Both the position numbers and the translations under genes were made by a program. Positions 45,801-57,100 of a DNA stretch of 64,000 bases are shown piece by piece. Numbering within the stretch: position 1 is the stretch's first letter; each line of letters opens with the position of its first letter. The DNA is from Corella eumyota (Eukaryota; Chordata; Ascidiacea; Phlebobranchia; Corellidae): the NCBI GenBank assembly GCA_963082875.1, contig OY720103.1, positions 10,292,001 through 10,356,000 on the forward strand, written 5' to 3'. The notes beneath the pieces are model-generated. The model ran no database searches. It saw only the letters and a list, made by a program, of their open reading frames with translations, and was not told the origin of the DNA.

Positions 45801-48800
45801 CAACCGAAGAGCGAACGAAGACATCCGGGTACTCGGATTCAGCGCCTGTCGAATCACAGACCAATACGTCATCAACTAAAAGTGACGTCATTATAACGAC
45901 AACTGACACGCCGACGGCCACACCGGTTGCTAAGCGACGGACTCAACAGGAAACAAAACCGCGAAGAAAATCACGTGACGAAACCGGAGACTCCTCCGAC
46001 GCAGCATCAAACCCGAGATCCTTGGGATCGCAACTTCGAAGTCTTCTGGGAGGATCACCAGAGAGCAAATACATTTCTCCGAGTCTTCGAAGGAAAAGAT
46101 CTTTATTAAAGAGATCAAAATCTCCTGGGGGAAGTAGCAGAAGAGCAAGGAGTCCGGCGAGATCAAAAGAAGAGGAGAAGAGGGAAAAGACAACAGAATC
46201 TACTCCGACTAAGAATATTGAAGAGAAGAAAAGGGATCCAAAAGAAGATAGACAAAGGTAAAAAAGATTTTTTAGTAAGTTCATTTAAATATTTTTAATA
46301 ATTTTAAATTTTAAGTTTTAATTAGAATTTTTAAAAATAAATTTTATTTTTTTTAGCTTAAAATCTGAAATAATCTCACAAGAAATAGAAGAAGAACCGA
46401 GGAAGTTTAAGGAGAGATCAGCATCCCAACGGATCGTAGATCGCAGAGGAAGAGCACCAAGGTGATTTTTGTCAAATTTTAGTGATCGTTTATTTTAAAA
46501 AAATATTTTTTTTATTTATTTATCCTCGATGTGGAAGGGTCGACTTCACGACCTAAACATAGAGTAACATTTGTTACACCGACCCAGTCTCAAGTTGACT
46601 TTCGTATTTTAAGATATTATTGATTATAATATCCCGGTAATTAAGCTACTGATTGGTTTTTGATTCAGCAGGAGTTTAAACCGTTTATAGCGTGTTATTC
46701 AAAAGGTTACAGAATGGAAGCAGTGAGGATCGAACTTAAGACCCGTTGTAGTAAGGCAGCGAACCTTGAACTTCATGTAGTAAACCCAACTGTTCTAGTT
46801 AGTTCTTAATTTTTTTTTTTTTAATATTTATATAATTTTTTATTTTTTAGATCTTCCCGTAAGTCTAAAGGCTCCGAACCTGAAGACGAATCAACAGATC
46901 ATACATTAGAGAGAAAATCAAAATCAAGAATGTGGAGAAGGAGTAAATCAACTGATCGGGAATCTCCGACAAGATCCAAGTCCAAAGAAAGAAAACTCGG
47001 AAGGTAGAATAAGTCTATTTTTTTTACAAATACTAAAAATATTTATTGGTAAGTTAGGCTTTTAATTAAAAGCTAAGGGCTTCATTACATGAGGTCGTAG
47101 GTTCGAAACCGACTATTACCACATTGTTTAATGCCTTAAAAACATAATTCTGGGTTGATCATATTTCTAGAAAAGGAACTTAAAGCTGAGTTTTATGACA
47201 CATGGTCGTAGGTTTGATTCCCACTACTGCCATTTCGTTTTAGGGCCCCAAAAAGCAATAATTTTGGGTTAAAATATTACCAAAGGAAACTTAAGATTGG
47301 GTTTTTTATACGTGGGGTCGTAGGTTCGATTCCCACTACTACCAAATCATTTTAAGCCCTTCAAAATGGCACTATAAGCATCCTTAGACTGGGTTGTCTC
47401 CTTAATAAAAGTTAGTCAGTATTATACTGTGAAGTCAGTCTTCTTACATCAAGGATAAATCAATATATATAAATAATTAAACAATGTTTTTTTGCCAGTT
47501 TTAGTCGGAGGTCAAAATCAACTGAACGACCAAAACCCCAAGCTCTGGAGAACAAAGGAGAGATTGATATTGGTGAGAGAGGAAGGAGCACTAGGAGTTC
47601 GTTTTTTAGGAGGAGCAGGAGCAGTTCGAGAAAAAGAGAGAGGGGAAGATCGTCCGAGAGAAATAAAGAAGAAGGTACGCTGAAAAAATTGATGTTAACG
47701 TTTATTAAATATAAAAAAATATATTTTTTAAAATTTTTTTTACAAAAAATAATAATGTTATGTCAACAGGTGGACGTAATCCGGTCAATTTTTTCAAGAA
47801 ACTGTTGAGAAACAAAAAAGAAGAAGAGGAAGAAATTGTACACGTACCTCTTGGTAAAGGTAAAAAAACACAAAGTTATTATTCTAAGCTTTACTTGTGT
47901 GGTCTAGGGTTCGATCCCCACTGTTTCTATAATTTAACATATTCTAATTAGAATTTTTGGCATGGTGTTGTAGTTGGAACACTTGGCTTTACTACATGAG
48001 GTCCTGGGTTTGATTTTTACTGCTCCTATGCTGTAGCACCCTTGGGTTATGCGCTATAAACGGCATAAACTCCTGCTAAGCCAACACTTAATCAGCAGCT
48101 TAATTATCGGGCAATTTTAATCAATAATACCCCAAACTACCAAAGTCAACTTGAGACTGGGTCAGGGTAACAAATGTTACTTTATGTTTAGGCTGTAAAG
48201 TCGGCCTTTCCCCAAAATTTTGACATTTTAAAAACGTGCTAAAAATCACGTTATTATTGTAAGCTTATTTATAGACTATACTCTATCAATATAACCTGTC
48301 AATTTATAGACTACTCCGTGTTTTTTGCTCTACTTTTAACAGTCAACCCAAATATGTCGATAATTTCACTAGATTTGATCTATTTATAAAAGCATAACAC
48401 GGTATTAAGTACATTTAATGGTTGAAAATACCAAAGGAATTTACATGTGAAAAGGCCAGATGTGAATTTTGCGCGTGTTATTTTAAACTTAGAGTTAATA
48501 TAAAAATAAACGAGGTATTACTTATTTTTAAGCAAAATTCTTAAGCGTCTATTTTACCGAATTAACATATTTCTGAAAACCAAAATTTAAAAAATGTCAT
48601 TTTTACAAAAAAAAATTTTTTTTTTTTTGGATATGGGGTTATGCTTTTAGTAAGATGAGTTTTGGTAATACAAAGTTAGATGCTTTATTTAGTCTCGTGC
48701 GTTTATTAAGTTTGTACCGTTTAAAATTTGGTACTTTTTTCTCCTTTCAGTGCCAGTAGACCAAATATAAACAAGACTGTAAAATTTTTTCTGCGTAGCC

Positions 48801-51800
48801 TAAATTAAAAAAAATAATATCAACTTTTTTGTAATATTAAACTTTCGATGGTAATTTTTAAAAAAATATTTTTAAATTAATTTCTGGGATTTAGGAATAA
48901 ATACAAATTTTGAATATTTATTTAATTTTTTATATATTATTTTTTGCTGTTTGAAAGCATTTTTATTTATTTTTTATGCTATTAACTTTATGGATAATGC
49001 TTAAAAAATAACCCTACGAATTGCAAGCAGTGGGAATCAAACCCAAAATAAATATTTTCGACTACTATTAACTTAAAAATAATGTTAAAAAAATTTTAAA
49101 CATGCAAGCAGTGGGGATCAAACCAACGGCCTCGTATGTTGATACAATTTAATGTATTTTTTTACCTTTTTTAGGGGTTGATTTATCTGATAGCTCCGAA
49201 GCATTGAGTACTATATTAGCCTATAAGGGTGACGAGGTTACAGAGCCCGGGAGATGGACCCCACCACGACCCCACCCCCCTCAACAACAAACCCCAACTT
49301 CTACGTTGAAAAAGGGGTAAGTGTAATTTAGACCCCCCAAAAAAATTGTAATTTTTTTTTGCGAAATTTTTTTTTAAATTCACGTTAATTTGACCGCGCA
49401 AAATAAATAGCAATTGACCCCAAAATACCTAAATGACCTTAACAGTCTTTAAACAAATCGCGCAATTTATTGTAAGGAGAAAAAAACACAATTACTACTG
49501 CCGAGAAAATCTACTTGGTTTCCTAGGCTTTAAACCCAATTTAAAAACAAAGTCTATGACCTGGTAACCTTATCTCTTACCTGCCCTATTTGTACTATTA
49601 TTAGAGCAATTTGTAAATATTTAGGCCAAAACATTGTTTTTTTGATGAATTTTAGAGTTTTTTTGAATTTATATACCTACAAAAGAAAATAAACTGCCGT
49701 TTGTGGTGCGTTAGTAAATTATCGCAGGCAAATATTAGTTGAGAGTTGCGAACTTACTACAACAATAAAAATGCTGACTGTCGACTAGTTAATTAAAAAT
49801 ATGGAATTGCTTTGACTTAACTAAATAAAAAAAATTAAAATTTTTTTATAGCAAATCCAGTAATAAATCCAACACCAAGTCTAAAACTAAATCAAGCAAA
49901 ACGAATAAACCAATGAGATCTCCGCCTTCCCATCGGGCGAAAAAGATTTTATCAACCCGTGCTCCTGTTGATAGAAGTACTGGTAGTTCATCTGAAGGAA
50001 ATGTTAAAGCATTTGACGCTTATGGAAATATGGGTAAGTTTTAACCATATTTAATTAAATAGTAAATTTGGTAATCATTTTGTAAGGTCCCGGGTTTGAG
50101 TCCAACTGGATCCAAATTTTTTGTTGTATTTTTTTATTCTTGATGTGGAAATTTCTACTTCACGGCCTAAACATAGAGTAACATTTGTTACCCTGACCTA
50201 GTCTTAAGTTGACTTTGCAAGTTTGGGATATTATTAATTATAATTGCCCGATAATTAAGCTGCTGATTTGTTTTTGGCTTAGCAGAAGTTTATACTGTTT
50301 ATACCACCTTATTTAAGAAAGCTACAGCATTGAAACAGCGGGTATCGAACCTAGGGCCTTATTTTGTAAAATCAACTAAATAAATTACTACACCACGCTG
50401 CGGGTCTTAACAGCATAATGCATTCAAAAATAGTAAAAATAAAAATTACCATTAAACTGTGAGTTCGGCCTTTCCACATCAAGAATAAATTAGTAAAAAA
50501 AAACATGTTTTTAAAAAACAAAAATATTTTTAGGATCCAACAGAGCATTTTTGAACCCTCAAAAACCAAGTAGAAAAAGTAGTTTTAGTAATTCGGTCCC
50601 AAGTTCAGACTCGGACAGCAGAAGTATATCCAGATCAAAGGTAAAATTCAATTTTGTTTTTAAATTTATATTTTTTCTCTTATTACCTTTAAGTGATAGG
50701 TTTTAATATTTTTTTGGGGAAGGGTGTGCTGTTGTGATGTGTTTAAGCTATCTGTAAACGCCAGGCTCAAGGGTGAATAATGTGGCATTGGTGTGGCTTG
50801 AACCCGAAACCTTTCGGTGTGTTTAAGCTATCTGTAAACGCCAGGCTCAAGGGTGAATAATGTGGCATTGGTGTGGCTCGAACCCGAAACTTTTTGGTGT
50901 GTTTAAGCTCTCTGTAAACGCCGGGTTTAAGGGCAAATAATGTGGCATTGGTGCGGCTTGAACCCGAAACCTTTTGGTGTGTTCAAGCTATCTGTTAACG
51001 CCAGACTCAAGGACGAATAATGTGGCATTGGTGCGGTTCGAACCCGAAACCTTTCGGCTCGTAGTCCAAAGCCATGACCGGTATATCACACTACCAGACC
51101 ATTTAAAAAAATGCCTTTTTACTAATTTTAATAAAACGTTTTCGGAAAAAAAACACATACTTTGTGTTTGCAAGATTAAACATGAGATAACTTTACGGCT
51201 ATGTGTCATCAAATAGTCATAAGTCGTATGCCCTAAGGCTAGTAATATAAACGTACACTTGTCATAATGTCGATACAGTCGCATTTTAAAACGACTTTTT
51301 CGTATTAAACGCAGTGTTTTATAATTAATCGTCGATTGATTCTAATGAACTTGTAATCTTAAGTAGTTAGAAGAAGTACTTGTTGTTAAAAAAGTTGTTT
51401 TTTTTATGCGGTCTTTTTCCAAAAATTTTAACGCGTTAATTTTTGTGAATCTGTAAATTAAGTAAAAAATAATTGGGGTTCTATAAAGTACTAAGTAAGG
51501 TCTTGGGTTTAATCCCTATTGCCTTTATAATTCGGTTTAACGTAAATATAAAATACAATGTCTAAAATATGGTAAAAAAACTTAATGCTGAAAAATTTGG
51601 GTTTAGTACATGAGGTCTTGGGTTCGATTCCCACTGCTTTCAAGCTGTGGTACCCTTGAGTAAGGTGCTATAAATGATATAAACTTCTGCCAAGCTAAAA
51701 AAGCAATCAGCAGATTAATTATCGGGCAATTCTAATCAATAATATTCTACCAAAGACAACTTGAGACTGGGTCAGGGTAACAAATGTTACTCTATGTTTA

Positions 51801-54800
51801 GGTTGTGAAGTCGGCCTTTCCACATTAAGAATTAATAAATATAAAACAATAGTTTCTTTATCATCAGGCTATATATAAATAAGAATATATAATTAACAAA
51901 AAAATAAAATTTTAGGAGAACATTTTGTTGTTAACTGGCGCTAAGAACCGACTTCTCCAACAACAAGAACAAAAAAAATCGCCAGGACTTCGACGAAATT
52001 TGTTAGCAAACAGGGATTATGACTCTGATACGACAAGCGTCTTGCCATCAGATCCTGAGAGTTCAAACGGGGTTCAATCCGATGTTGACGTCAGCTCGTT
52101 GCCAAGGTAACGATGCTTTAATTTATTAAAAATCAATTTTACATTACTTTTTTTTTAATTTCTGCTCTTTTGCACCGTCTTGCGGCAGATATAAATCAAA
52201 TACTACCGTTTTTTAGGTCTGCGATGAAACAACCTGGGGCTCGAAATAATGGTCAATTTAAGGGGTCAATGGCTCCACGGCGCCCCGTGAGGCTTGTGTC
52301 AAAATCTGACCCATCCCTGTTCGTTGAGGAAAAAGGGGAAGACCCGCATGACCCCAAAAATACTTATTACAATATAAATGACGACGGGACCCCTAAGCAA
52401 GCTCAGCTTTCACCCCCAGCAACCCAAGAAAAGTAAAAAATATTTTTGTTTGGATTTAAAATATTGCGACATTCGTTCGGTTCGAACTCGTGACTTTTCG
52501 TGTAAAAATGTCTTAGTATGTGTGATAGAAAGAACATTTAGCTTTACCACATGAGGTTCTAAGTTCGGTCCCCACTGCTCCCATGCGGTAGCATCCTTAA
52601 GTAAGGCGCTATAAACGGTATAAACTCCTGCTGAGCCAACACTTAATCAGCAGCATAATTACCGGGCAATTATAATCAATAATATCCCAAACTGTCAAAG
52701 TCAACTTAAGACTGGGTTGGGGTAACAAATGTTACTCTATGTTTAGCTTGTTAAGTCAACCTTCCCACATTGAGGATAAATAAACATAAAAAATATGCAG
52801 TAACATAATTATGTAACCTACATTAACTAATCTTACATTTTTGTACATCTATTTTAGAAAACGGGGTAATAAAGTGCCTCCTAACAGAAGAAGATCTCAG
52901 AAGCAAAACAGAAGACAGACTGCTCCGGTTGATATGGCTTATGCTACTCACCAACGACAAAAATATAGAACTCTTGTCTCACTGAATGCACAAACTTTAA
53001 GAAAGGTGAAGTTTGTAATTTTTTTTTTTTGGTGGGGGGGAGGTTGTAAGAATAAGGGGTTTAAAAGTAAGAAGTTTAAATGTTAAGGGGTTTAGTTGTA
53101 AAGAGGGGTCGAATGTAAGGGGTTTAAATATTAGGGGTTTAGTTTTAAAGGGTTTAAATAAAGGAGTTTGAATGTAATGGGTCCGAAGAAAGGGGTTTAA
53201 ATAAAAAGGGTTCAAATATTAGGGGATAATTTGTGAAGGGGTTAAATGTAAAGGGTTAAAATGAAGTGGTTTAAATATAAGGGGCTAAAATTAAATGGGT
53301 TAAAATGTAAGAGGCTCTTGTAAAATGGGTAAAAGAAAGGGGTCAAAAGGGGGTATTTTGGGGAGTTGAAATGTAAGGGGTTAAATAATAGGGTTTAAAT
53401 GTATAAAGTTTAAATGTAAGGGGTTAAAATAAAGGGGTTATTAAGGGGCTAAAATCAAATGGGTTAAAATGTAAGGGGCTCTTGTAAAACGGGTAAAAGA
53501 AAGGGGTCAAAAAGGGATATTTTGGGGGGTTAAATGTAAGAAAATAAAAAAAGGGTTTAAATAAAGAGGCCTCTTTTATATATAGGTTACGAATTGCTAT
53601 TACCCTTAACACAATTTAATTTTATTTTTTTTGCACAGGTTACCGAACGTTGGTTATCAGAATGGCGGAATCAGCTCCCAGTTGGTGGATTCCTTATCAC
53701 ATCTTGGTCGGATGTTGCACTTTCAAGCCATCGTCCTCTTTGTATGATTGGGAATAGTGTCGTCTATGGAGCTATACCTACTGGGAATAATAAGTTTAAC
53801 TTAGCATGCCAGGTAAGATTCTGCGATTTTTTATTTTTGTTCCTTATTTTTTCTATTCTTTATTTTTCTTTTTTTAATTTTTCTTTTCTAAATTTCTGTC
53901 CTAATTTTCCGTTCCTTCATTTTACGTTTCTGCATATTCCGTTTCATCCATTTTTGTTCTTTCTCTTTCTGTTATTTTATTATTCGGTTCTTCTTTTTTC
54001 CTTCCTTAATTTTCTGTTTCTTTATTTTCCATCCCTTTATTTTCATTCTTTTATTATCAGGTTCTTCTTTTTTCGTTTCTTTATTTTCCATTTTTTTGTT
54101 TTTTTTTTATTTACTTTCCGTTCCTTTATTTTCCATATTTTTTTTTTTTTTTTATTCACTTTCTGTTCCTTTTTTTTCCGTTCCATCATTTTTCGATTCT
54201 TGATTTTCCGTTTTTTTATTTTCTGTTCTTCCATTTTCTGTTCCTTCATTTTTCATTTCTTTTTTTCCGTTATTTCATTTTTCGTTTTTTCATTTTCCGT
54301 TCCTTTATTTTCCGTTCCTTTATTTTTCATTCTTTTATTTTCCGCTTCTCCATTTTCTGTTTCTTCATTTTTCGTTTTTTCATTTTCCGTTTCTTCCTTT
54401 TCCGTTCCTTCATTTTCCATTCTTTTATTTTCCGCTTCTTCATTTTTCATTTCTTCATTTTTCGTTTCTTCATTTTCCGTTCCTTCATTTTCCATTTTTT
54501 CATTTTCCGTTTCTTCATTTTCCGTTTCTTCATTTTCCGTTCCTTCATTTTCCATTCCTTCATTTTCTGTTTCTTCATATTCCGTTCCTTTATTTTCCGT
54601 TCCTTTATTTTCCGTTCCTTTATTCTCTGTTTCTTTATTTTCCGTTCCTTTATTTTCCATTCCTTTATTCTCCGTTTTTTTATTTTCCGTTTTTTTATTT
54701 TCCGTTTCTTTATTTTCTGTTCCTGTAATTTTCTGTTTCTTTATTTTTTGTTCCTTCATTTTTCATTTCTTTTTTTTGGTTCCTTCATTTTCCATTTCTT

Positions 54801-56801
54801 CATTTTCCGTTTTTTTATTTTCTGTTCTTTATTTTCTGTTCCTTTATTTTTGTTCCTTTATTTTTCGTTCCTTTATTTTTCGTTCCTTAATTTCAATTTC
54901 CTTTATTTTTCATTCTTTTATTTTCCGTTCCTTTATTTTTTATTTCTTCATTTTCCGTTCCTTTATTTTTCGGTTCCTTCATTTTCCGTTCCTTTATTTT
55001 TTATTTCTCCATTTTGTGTTCCTTCATTTTCCGTTCCTTCATTTTTTGTTTCTCCACTTTTCGTTTCTCCATTTTCTGTTCCTTTATTTTCTGTTCCTTT
55101 ATTTTCTGTTCTTTTATTTTCCGCTTCTCCATTTTCTTTTCCTTCATTTTCCGTACCCTCATTTTCTGTTTCTCCACTTCGTTCCTCCATATTCTGTTCT
55201 TTCATTTTCCGTTCTCTTTATTTTCTGCTTCTTTATTTTCCGTTTTTTTATTTTCCGTTTTTAATTTTCCTTTTTTTCAAAATCTTTTTTTTATAATTTT
55301 TTTTTTAGTTGTATGATCAACGTGATGTGGACGACCGGATGTTACGTAAATTAGAGGACTGTGCGTCACTTCCTGCTCACCCAAACACATGCGGAGTCTG
55401 CAGCCATTTTCCGTGTCGGGTCCCGCGGTCTCTTCTGGACCCAAGTTCCCGGGGCGGTGCCGCAGATGCTGTATGCGTAGTATTGTCAAGTAGACCATAC
55501 CAGTCTTTACAGGTTAGTAGGTTCAGATTTCTTATAATGATAAATACACGTAATATGGCGCATTTGGCTTCACTACATGGGGTTCTTGGTTCGATTCCCA
55601 CTGCCTATTTTTTTTTTTAAAAAGGTGAAATAGTGTATTGGCTAAAGCACTTGGCTTTACTACATAAGGTATTAGGTTCGATCCCTACTGCTCACAAGCT
55701 TTAAAGTCTTAAAGTAAGGCGCTATAAAAACTTCTGCTAAACCAAAAAAATAGTTAGCAGAATAAATACTTGTAATGTGTCGGAGTAAGCTTTACTATAT
55801 GAGGTCTTGGGTTCAATCCTCACTGCTTTCATGCTGTAAAATTTATAAGTAAGATGCTTTAAACGGTTTAAATTTCTGCTGAGCCAAAAATCAATCAGCA
55901 GCTTAATTATCGGGTAATTATAATCTATAATATCCCAAACTGGCAAAGTTAACTTAAGACTGGGTCAGGGTAACAAATGTTACTCTACGTTTAGGCTGTA
56001 AAGTCGACCTTTTGGCATTGAGTATAAATTAATAAAAACAAGCCAAAAATAGTAAAATAAAATATATTTTTCTTACAGGAACATCTTGACGAAATAGTTC
56101 TTAAAGAAGATCCAACGGAATACCATCGCCAACTTCTTATCTCAGTTCTCCAACTTCTGCAAGGAATCAAACACTTGACTTCATCTGGATTCGAACTCTT
56201 GACTATCAGTTCGGAGCATCTTGTGATCACGGAAAATAAAGGATTTCTGCAAATTCTTCCACATCTTCAGTGGACCTCCGGGAAGAATAGAAGAGACAAT
56301 GATGTCATGGACTCTTCAGATTCTGACTCGGCATCAATTCGAACTACCAAACCCCAGCAGATATCAAGGTTAGTTAAACGGTTGTTACACAACGGGACAT
56401 TACAGACACTAGCTGGCGGTCTAGGGGGACCTGGCGACCGTAGCTCCGCAGCGTCATCAGTGTCAAGAGTCGTGGTACCCGGCACAAAATACTCGCCAGC
56501 AATCAAACAAGTAATCCGGCACTTAGAAAGCCCCCAAGTTACAATTCAAGAGTCGACAGAACTTGTACAATGCGCACTGTGGGGGCCTGAAGATATTGAT
56601 GACGTAGGCGTTGATGACGTCACGCCCTATGCTGCGTTGGAATTGTGGGTAGAGATGGAGCAAGCAAAGTTGGTGAACAGTTTGGCAGTTTTGATGCCCG
56701 AAGATCGACTCTCGCCCGTTTCGTTTCTTAAGCATCAATATTTTGCGACTGTAGGTCCTGAGGTTTTATTCAAGGCTTTGAAAACCTTGCAAAGAATATA
56801 A
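39837..56801 (+). CDS. PEAK1/PRAG1-like giant pseudokinase scaffold (16 exons, about 2569 aa)
   Basis: Exons: 39837-43454, 43679-43757, 44856-46257, 46357-46461, 46851-47003, 47499-47674, 47770-47859, 49175-49316, 49852-50033, 50534-50640, 51916-52106, 52217-52432, 52858-53005, 53639-53812, 55309-55512, 56079-56801; all phases fit. Residues 1-2200 look disordered: Pro-rich patches, PPKLPPK at 728-734 (fits the Crk-SH3 pattern PxLPxK), a 100-residue Gln tract at 1022-1121, and Ser/Arg/Lys-rich exons 3-9. Residues about 2204-2569 resemble the C-terminal region of PEAK1/PRAG1: SWSDVALSSHRPLCMIGNSVVYG (first 20: SWSDVALSSHRPLCMIGNSV), YHRQLLISVLQLLQGIKHL, ELVQCALWGPEDID and FLKHQYFATVGPEVLF. No Gly-rich loop, VAIK lysine, HRD or DFG is visible, so catalysis is unlikely. 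Family role: dimerising scaffold in tyrosine kinase and Crk signalling. It is longer than PEAK1 (1746 aa). The start Met follows an A-rich leader; upstream noncoding exons are possible. Confidence 0.7.
42900..43199 (+). repeat. CAA/CAG repeat encoding a 100-residue glutamine-rich tract
   Basis: Exactly 100 codons, about three quarters Gln, with interspersed His, Arg, Lys, Asn, Leu and Tyr. The 17-residue string QQLQQQQKQRQQQYEQQ appears twice, so the tract grew partly by segment duplication. It lies in frame inside exon 1 of the pseudokinase gene and ends in EEEIIHDVEPYG. Confidence 0.9.
43758..44855 (+). other. Intron 2 of the pseudokinase gene
   Basis: 1.1 kb: a SINE (43822-44090) and then about 750 bases of unique AT-rich DNA with no recognised feature. 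Confidence 0.6.
43822..44090 (+). mobile_element. tRNA-derived SINE
   Basis: Pseudokinase-gene intron 2; head GTGTGGTGTGGTGTTTAGAA, body GGACTGGGTCGGGGTAACAA. Confidence 0.8.
46516..46800 (-). mobile_element. tRNA-derived SINE, reverse
   Basis: TTATCCTCGATGTGGAAGGG to GAGGATCGAACTTAAGACC plus a partly repeated head. Intron 4. Confidence 0.8.
47080..47360 (+). repeat. Three tandem B-box segments in a pseudokinase-gene intron
   Basis: GGTCGTAGGTTCGAAACCGA, GGTCGTAGGTTTGATTCCCA and GGTCGTAGGTTCGATTCCCA recur at about 115-bp spacing, each followed by ACTACTACCA-like DNA and a short spacer. A SINE tail (CATCAAGGATAAATC) closes the array near 47460. Confidence 0.65.
47952..48212 (+). mobile_element. 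tRNA-derived SINE
   Basis: GGCATGGTGTTGTAGTTGGA to GGCTGTAAAGTCGGCC. Intron 7. Confidence 0.8.
49012..49135 (-). mobile_element. Two SINE head fragments
   Basis: GCAAGCAGTGGGAATCAAAC at 49022 and GCAAGCAGTGGGGATCAAAC at 49102, 80 bases apart; possibly the start of a tandem array. Confidence 0.6.
49668..49792 (+). repeat. Short dispersed repeat (family B)
   Basis: AAACTGCCGTTTGTGGTGCG, AATTATCGCAGGCAAATATT, GAGAGTTGCGAACTTACTAC and GCTGACTGTCGACTAGTT. Lies in pseudokinase-gene intron 8. Confidence 0.7.
50136..50495 (-). mobile_element. Reverse SINE copy followed by a forward tail
   Basis: 50136-50405 complete (head end CCACGCTGCGGG); 50455-50495 forward tail CCTTTCCACATCAAGAATAA. Intron 9. 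Confidence 0.75.
50718..51105 (-). mobile_element. tRNA-derived repeat with four 80-bp internal units
   Basis: Same element as at 16984-18160, here with about four units and an intact tRNA-like right end (on the minus strand GGTCTGGTAGTGTGATATAC, then GGACTACGAGCCGAAAGG and GGTTCGAACC). Lies in the pseudokinase-gene intron 10. The shared ends show that the array is internal to a mobile element. Confidence 0.75.
51482..51838 (+). mobile_element. SINE head fragment and a complete SINE
   Basis: Head fragment 51482-51545; full body 51598-51838 with B box GGTTCGATTCC. Intron 10. Confidence 0.75.
52515..52785 (+). mobile_element. tRNA-derived SINE
   Basis: Head diverged (ATGTGTGATAGAAAGAAC), body and tail complete (TTGAGGATAAATAAACA). 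Intron 12. Confidence 0.8.
53030..53570 (+). repeat. G-rich minisatellite in pseudokinase-gene intron 13
   Basis: Short imperfect units such as AAGGGGTTTAAATGT and AAGGGGTTAAAAT. Dozens of GGGG or GGG runs are separated by 8-14 bases of A/T-rich DNA on the sense strand. Ends about 70 bases before the exon at 53639. Confidence 0.85.
53825..55300 (+). repeat. 1.5-kb pyrimidine-rich minisatellite filling pseudokinase-gene intron 14
   Basis: Units of about 15 bp (TTCCGTTCCTTTATTTTCCG in overlap), repeated with variation over almost the entire intron (53813-55308). The sense strand is nearly all T and C with scattered A and G; AG dinucleotides are almost absent. Because the period is 15, all three frames tend to stay open; none is a gene. 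Confidence 0.9.
55545..56030 (+). mobile_element. Three successive SINE heads, the last with body
   Basis: Heads at 55545, 55630 and 55788; a complete body runs from 55788 to 56030. Intron 15. Confidence 0.75.
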
Positions 56802-56927
56802 ATTTAATAAGTTTCAGTTGAAATTATCAATTTTTCTCGTTTTTAAAATATGTTACTTAAGTTTTTCGGTTACTTACGTAATACTGAACTCTATATACCC
56901 GAAAACGCCATTTTACCGACAATAAGA

Positions 56928-57100
56928 CATTTTCTTTCAATCCTTTTTACCCCAACACTCTTTTAGGTAAGACTTTTAAGATCCTAAAAAAAATCGGCCT
57001 AAATTTCAGTAAAATGCTGTTTTTGAAATTTTAATTTTCGGGATTACGTCTATTCGGTGAAATGGCTTTGGTAATATGGGTACATAAAAAATAGGCACAT
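56928..57100 (+). repeat. Dispersed repeat (family D) downstream of the pseudokinase gene
   Basis: GACAATAAGACATTTTCTTT, TTACCCCAACACTCTTTTAG, CAGTAAAATGCTGTTTTTGA and GGCTTTGGTAATATGGGTAC. The best preserved copy. About 130 bases after the stop codon. Confidence 0.6.

Larger units (their letters stand above)
47860..49174 (+). other. Intron 7 of the pseudokinase gene
   Basis: 1.3 kb: a SINE at 47952-48212, two SINE heads at 49012-49135, and unique AT-rich DNA between them with nothing recognisable. Confidence 0.6.
53639..56801 (+). other. Degenerate kinase-like C-terminal region of the PEAK-like gene
   Basis: Encoded by the last three exons (about residues 2204-2569). Exon 53639-53812 gives an N-lobe-like segment; 55309-55512 contains a Cys-rich insert (CGVCSHFPCRVP); 56079-56801 gives the helical part that in PEAK proteins includes ...LQLCSGLEHL and ends in a helical dimerisation bundle. 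The place of HRD reads SSGFELLTISSEHLVI, so even the partial HCDLRLEN seen in vertebrate PEAK proteins is gone. Similarity is from memory of the family, not from an alignment. Confidence 0.6.

Noticed and set aside
52189-52216. Upstream acceptor TTGCGGCAG before exon 12 of the pseudokinase gene
   Set aside because: Using it would bring an immediate in-frame stop (GTTTTTTAG). The acceptor TTTTTTAG at 52216 keeps the frame open.
54253-54759. Minus-strand open frame encoding Glu/Asn/Thr/Lys repeats
   Set aside because: Shadow of the same minisatellite on the other strand; no homology or gene context.
53594-55264. Long open frame of 556 codons, rich in Phe and Ser
   Set aside because: Its first part is the real exon 53639-53812; the rest reads through a 15-bp-period intronic minisatellite that happens to lack stops. 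Clear GT at 53813 and AG at 55308 with a matching phase show it is an intron.
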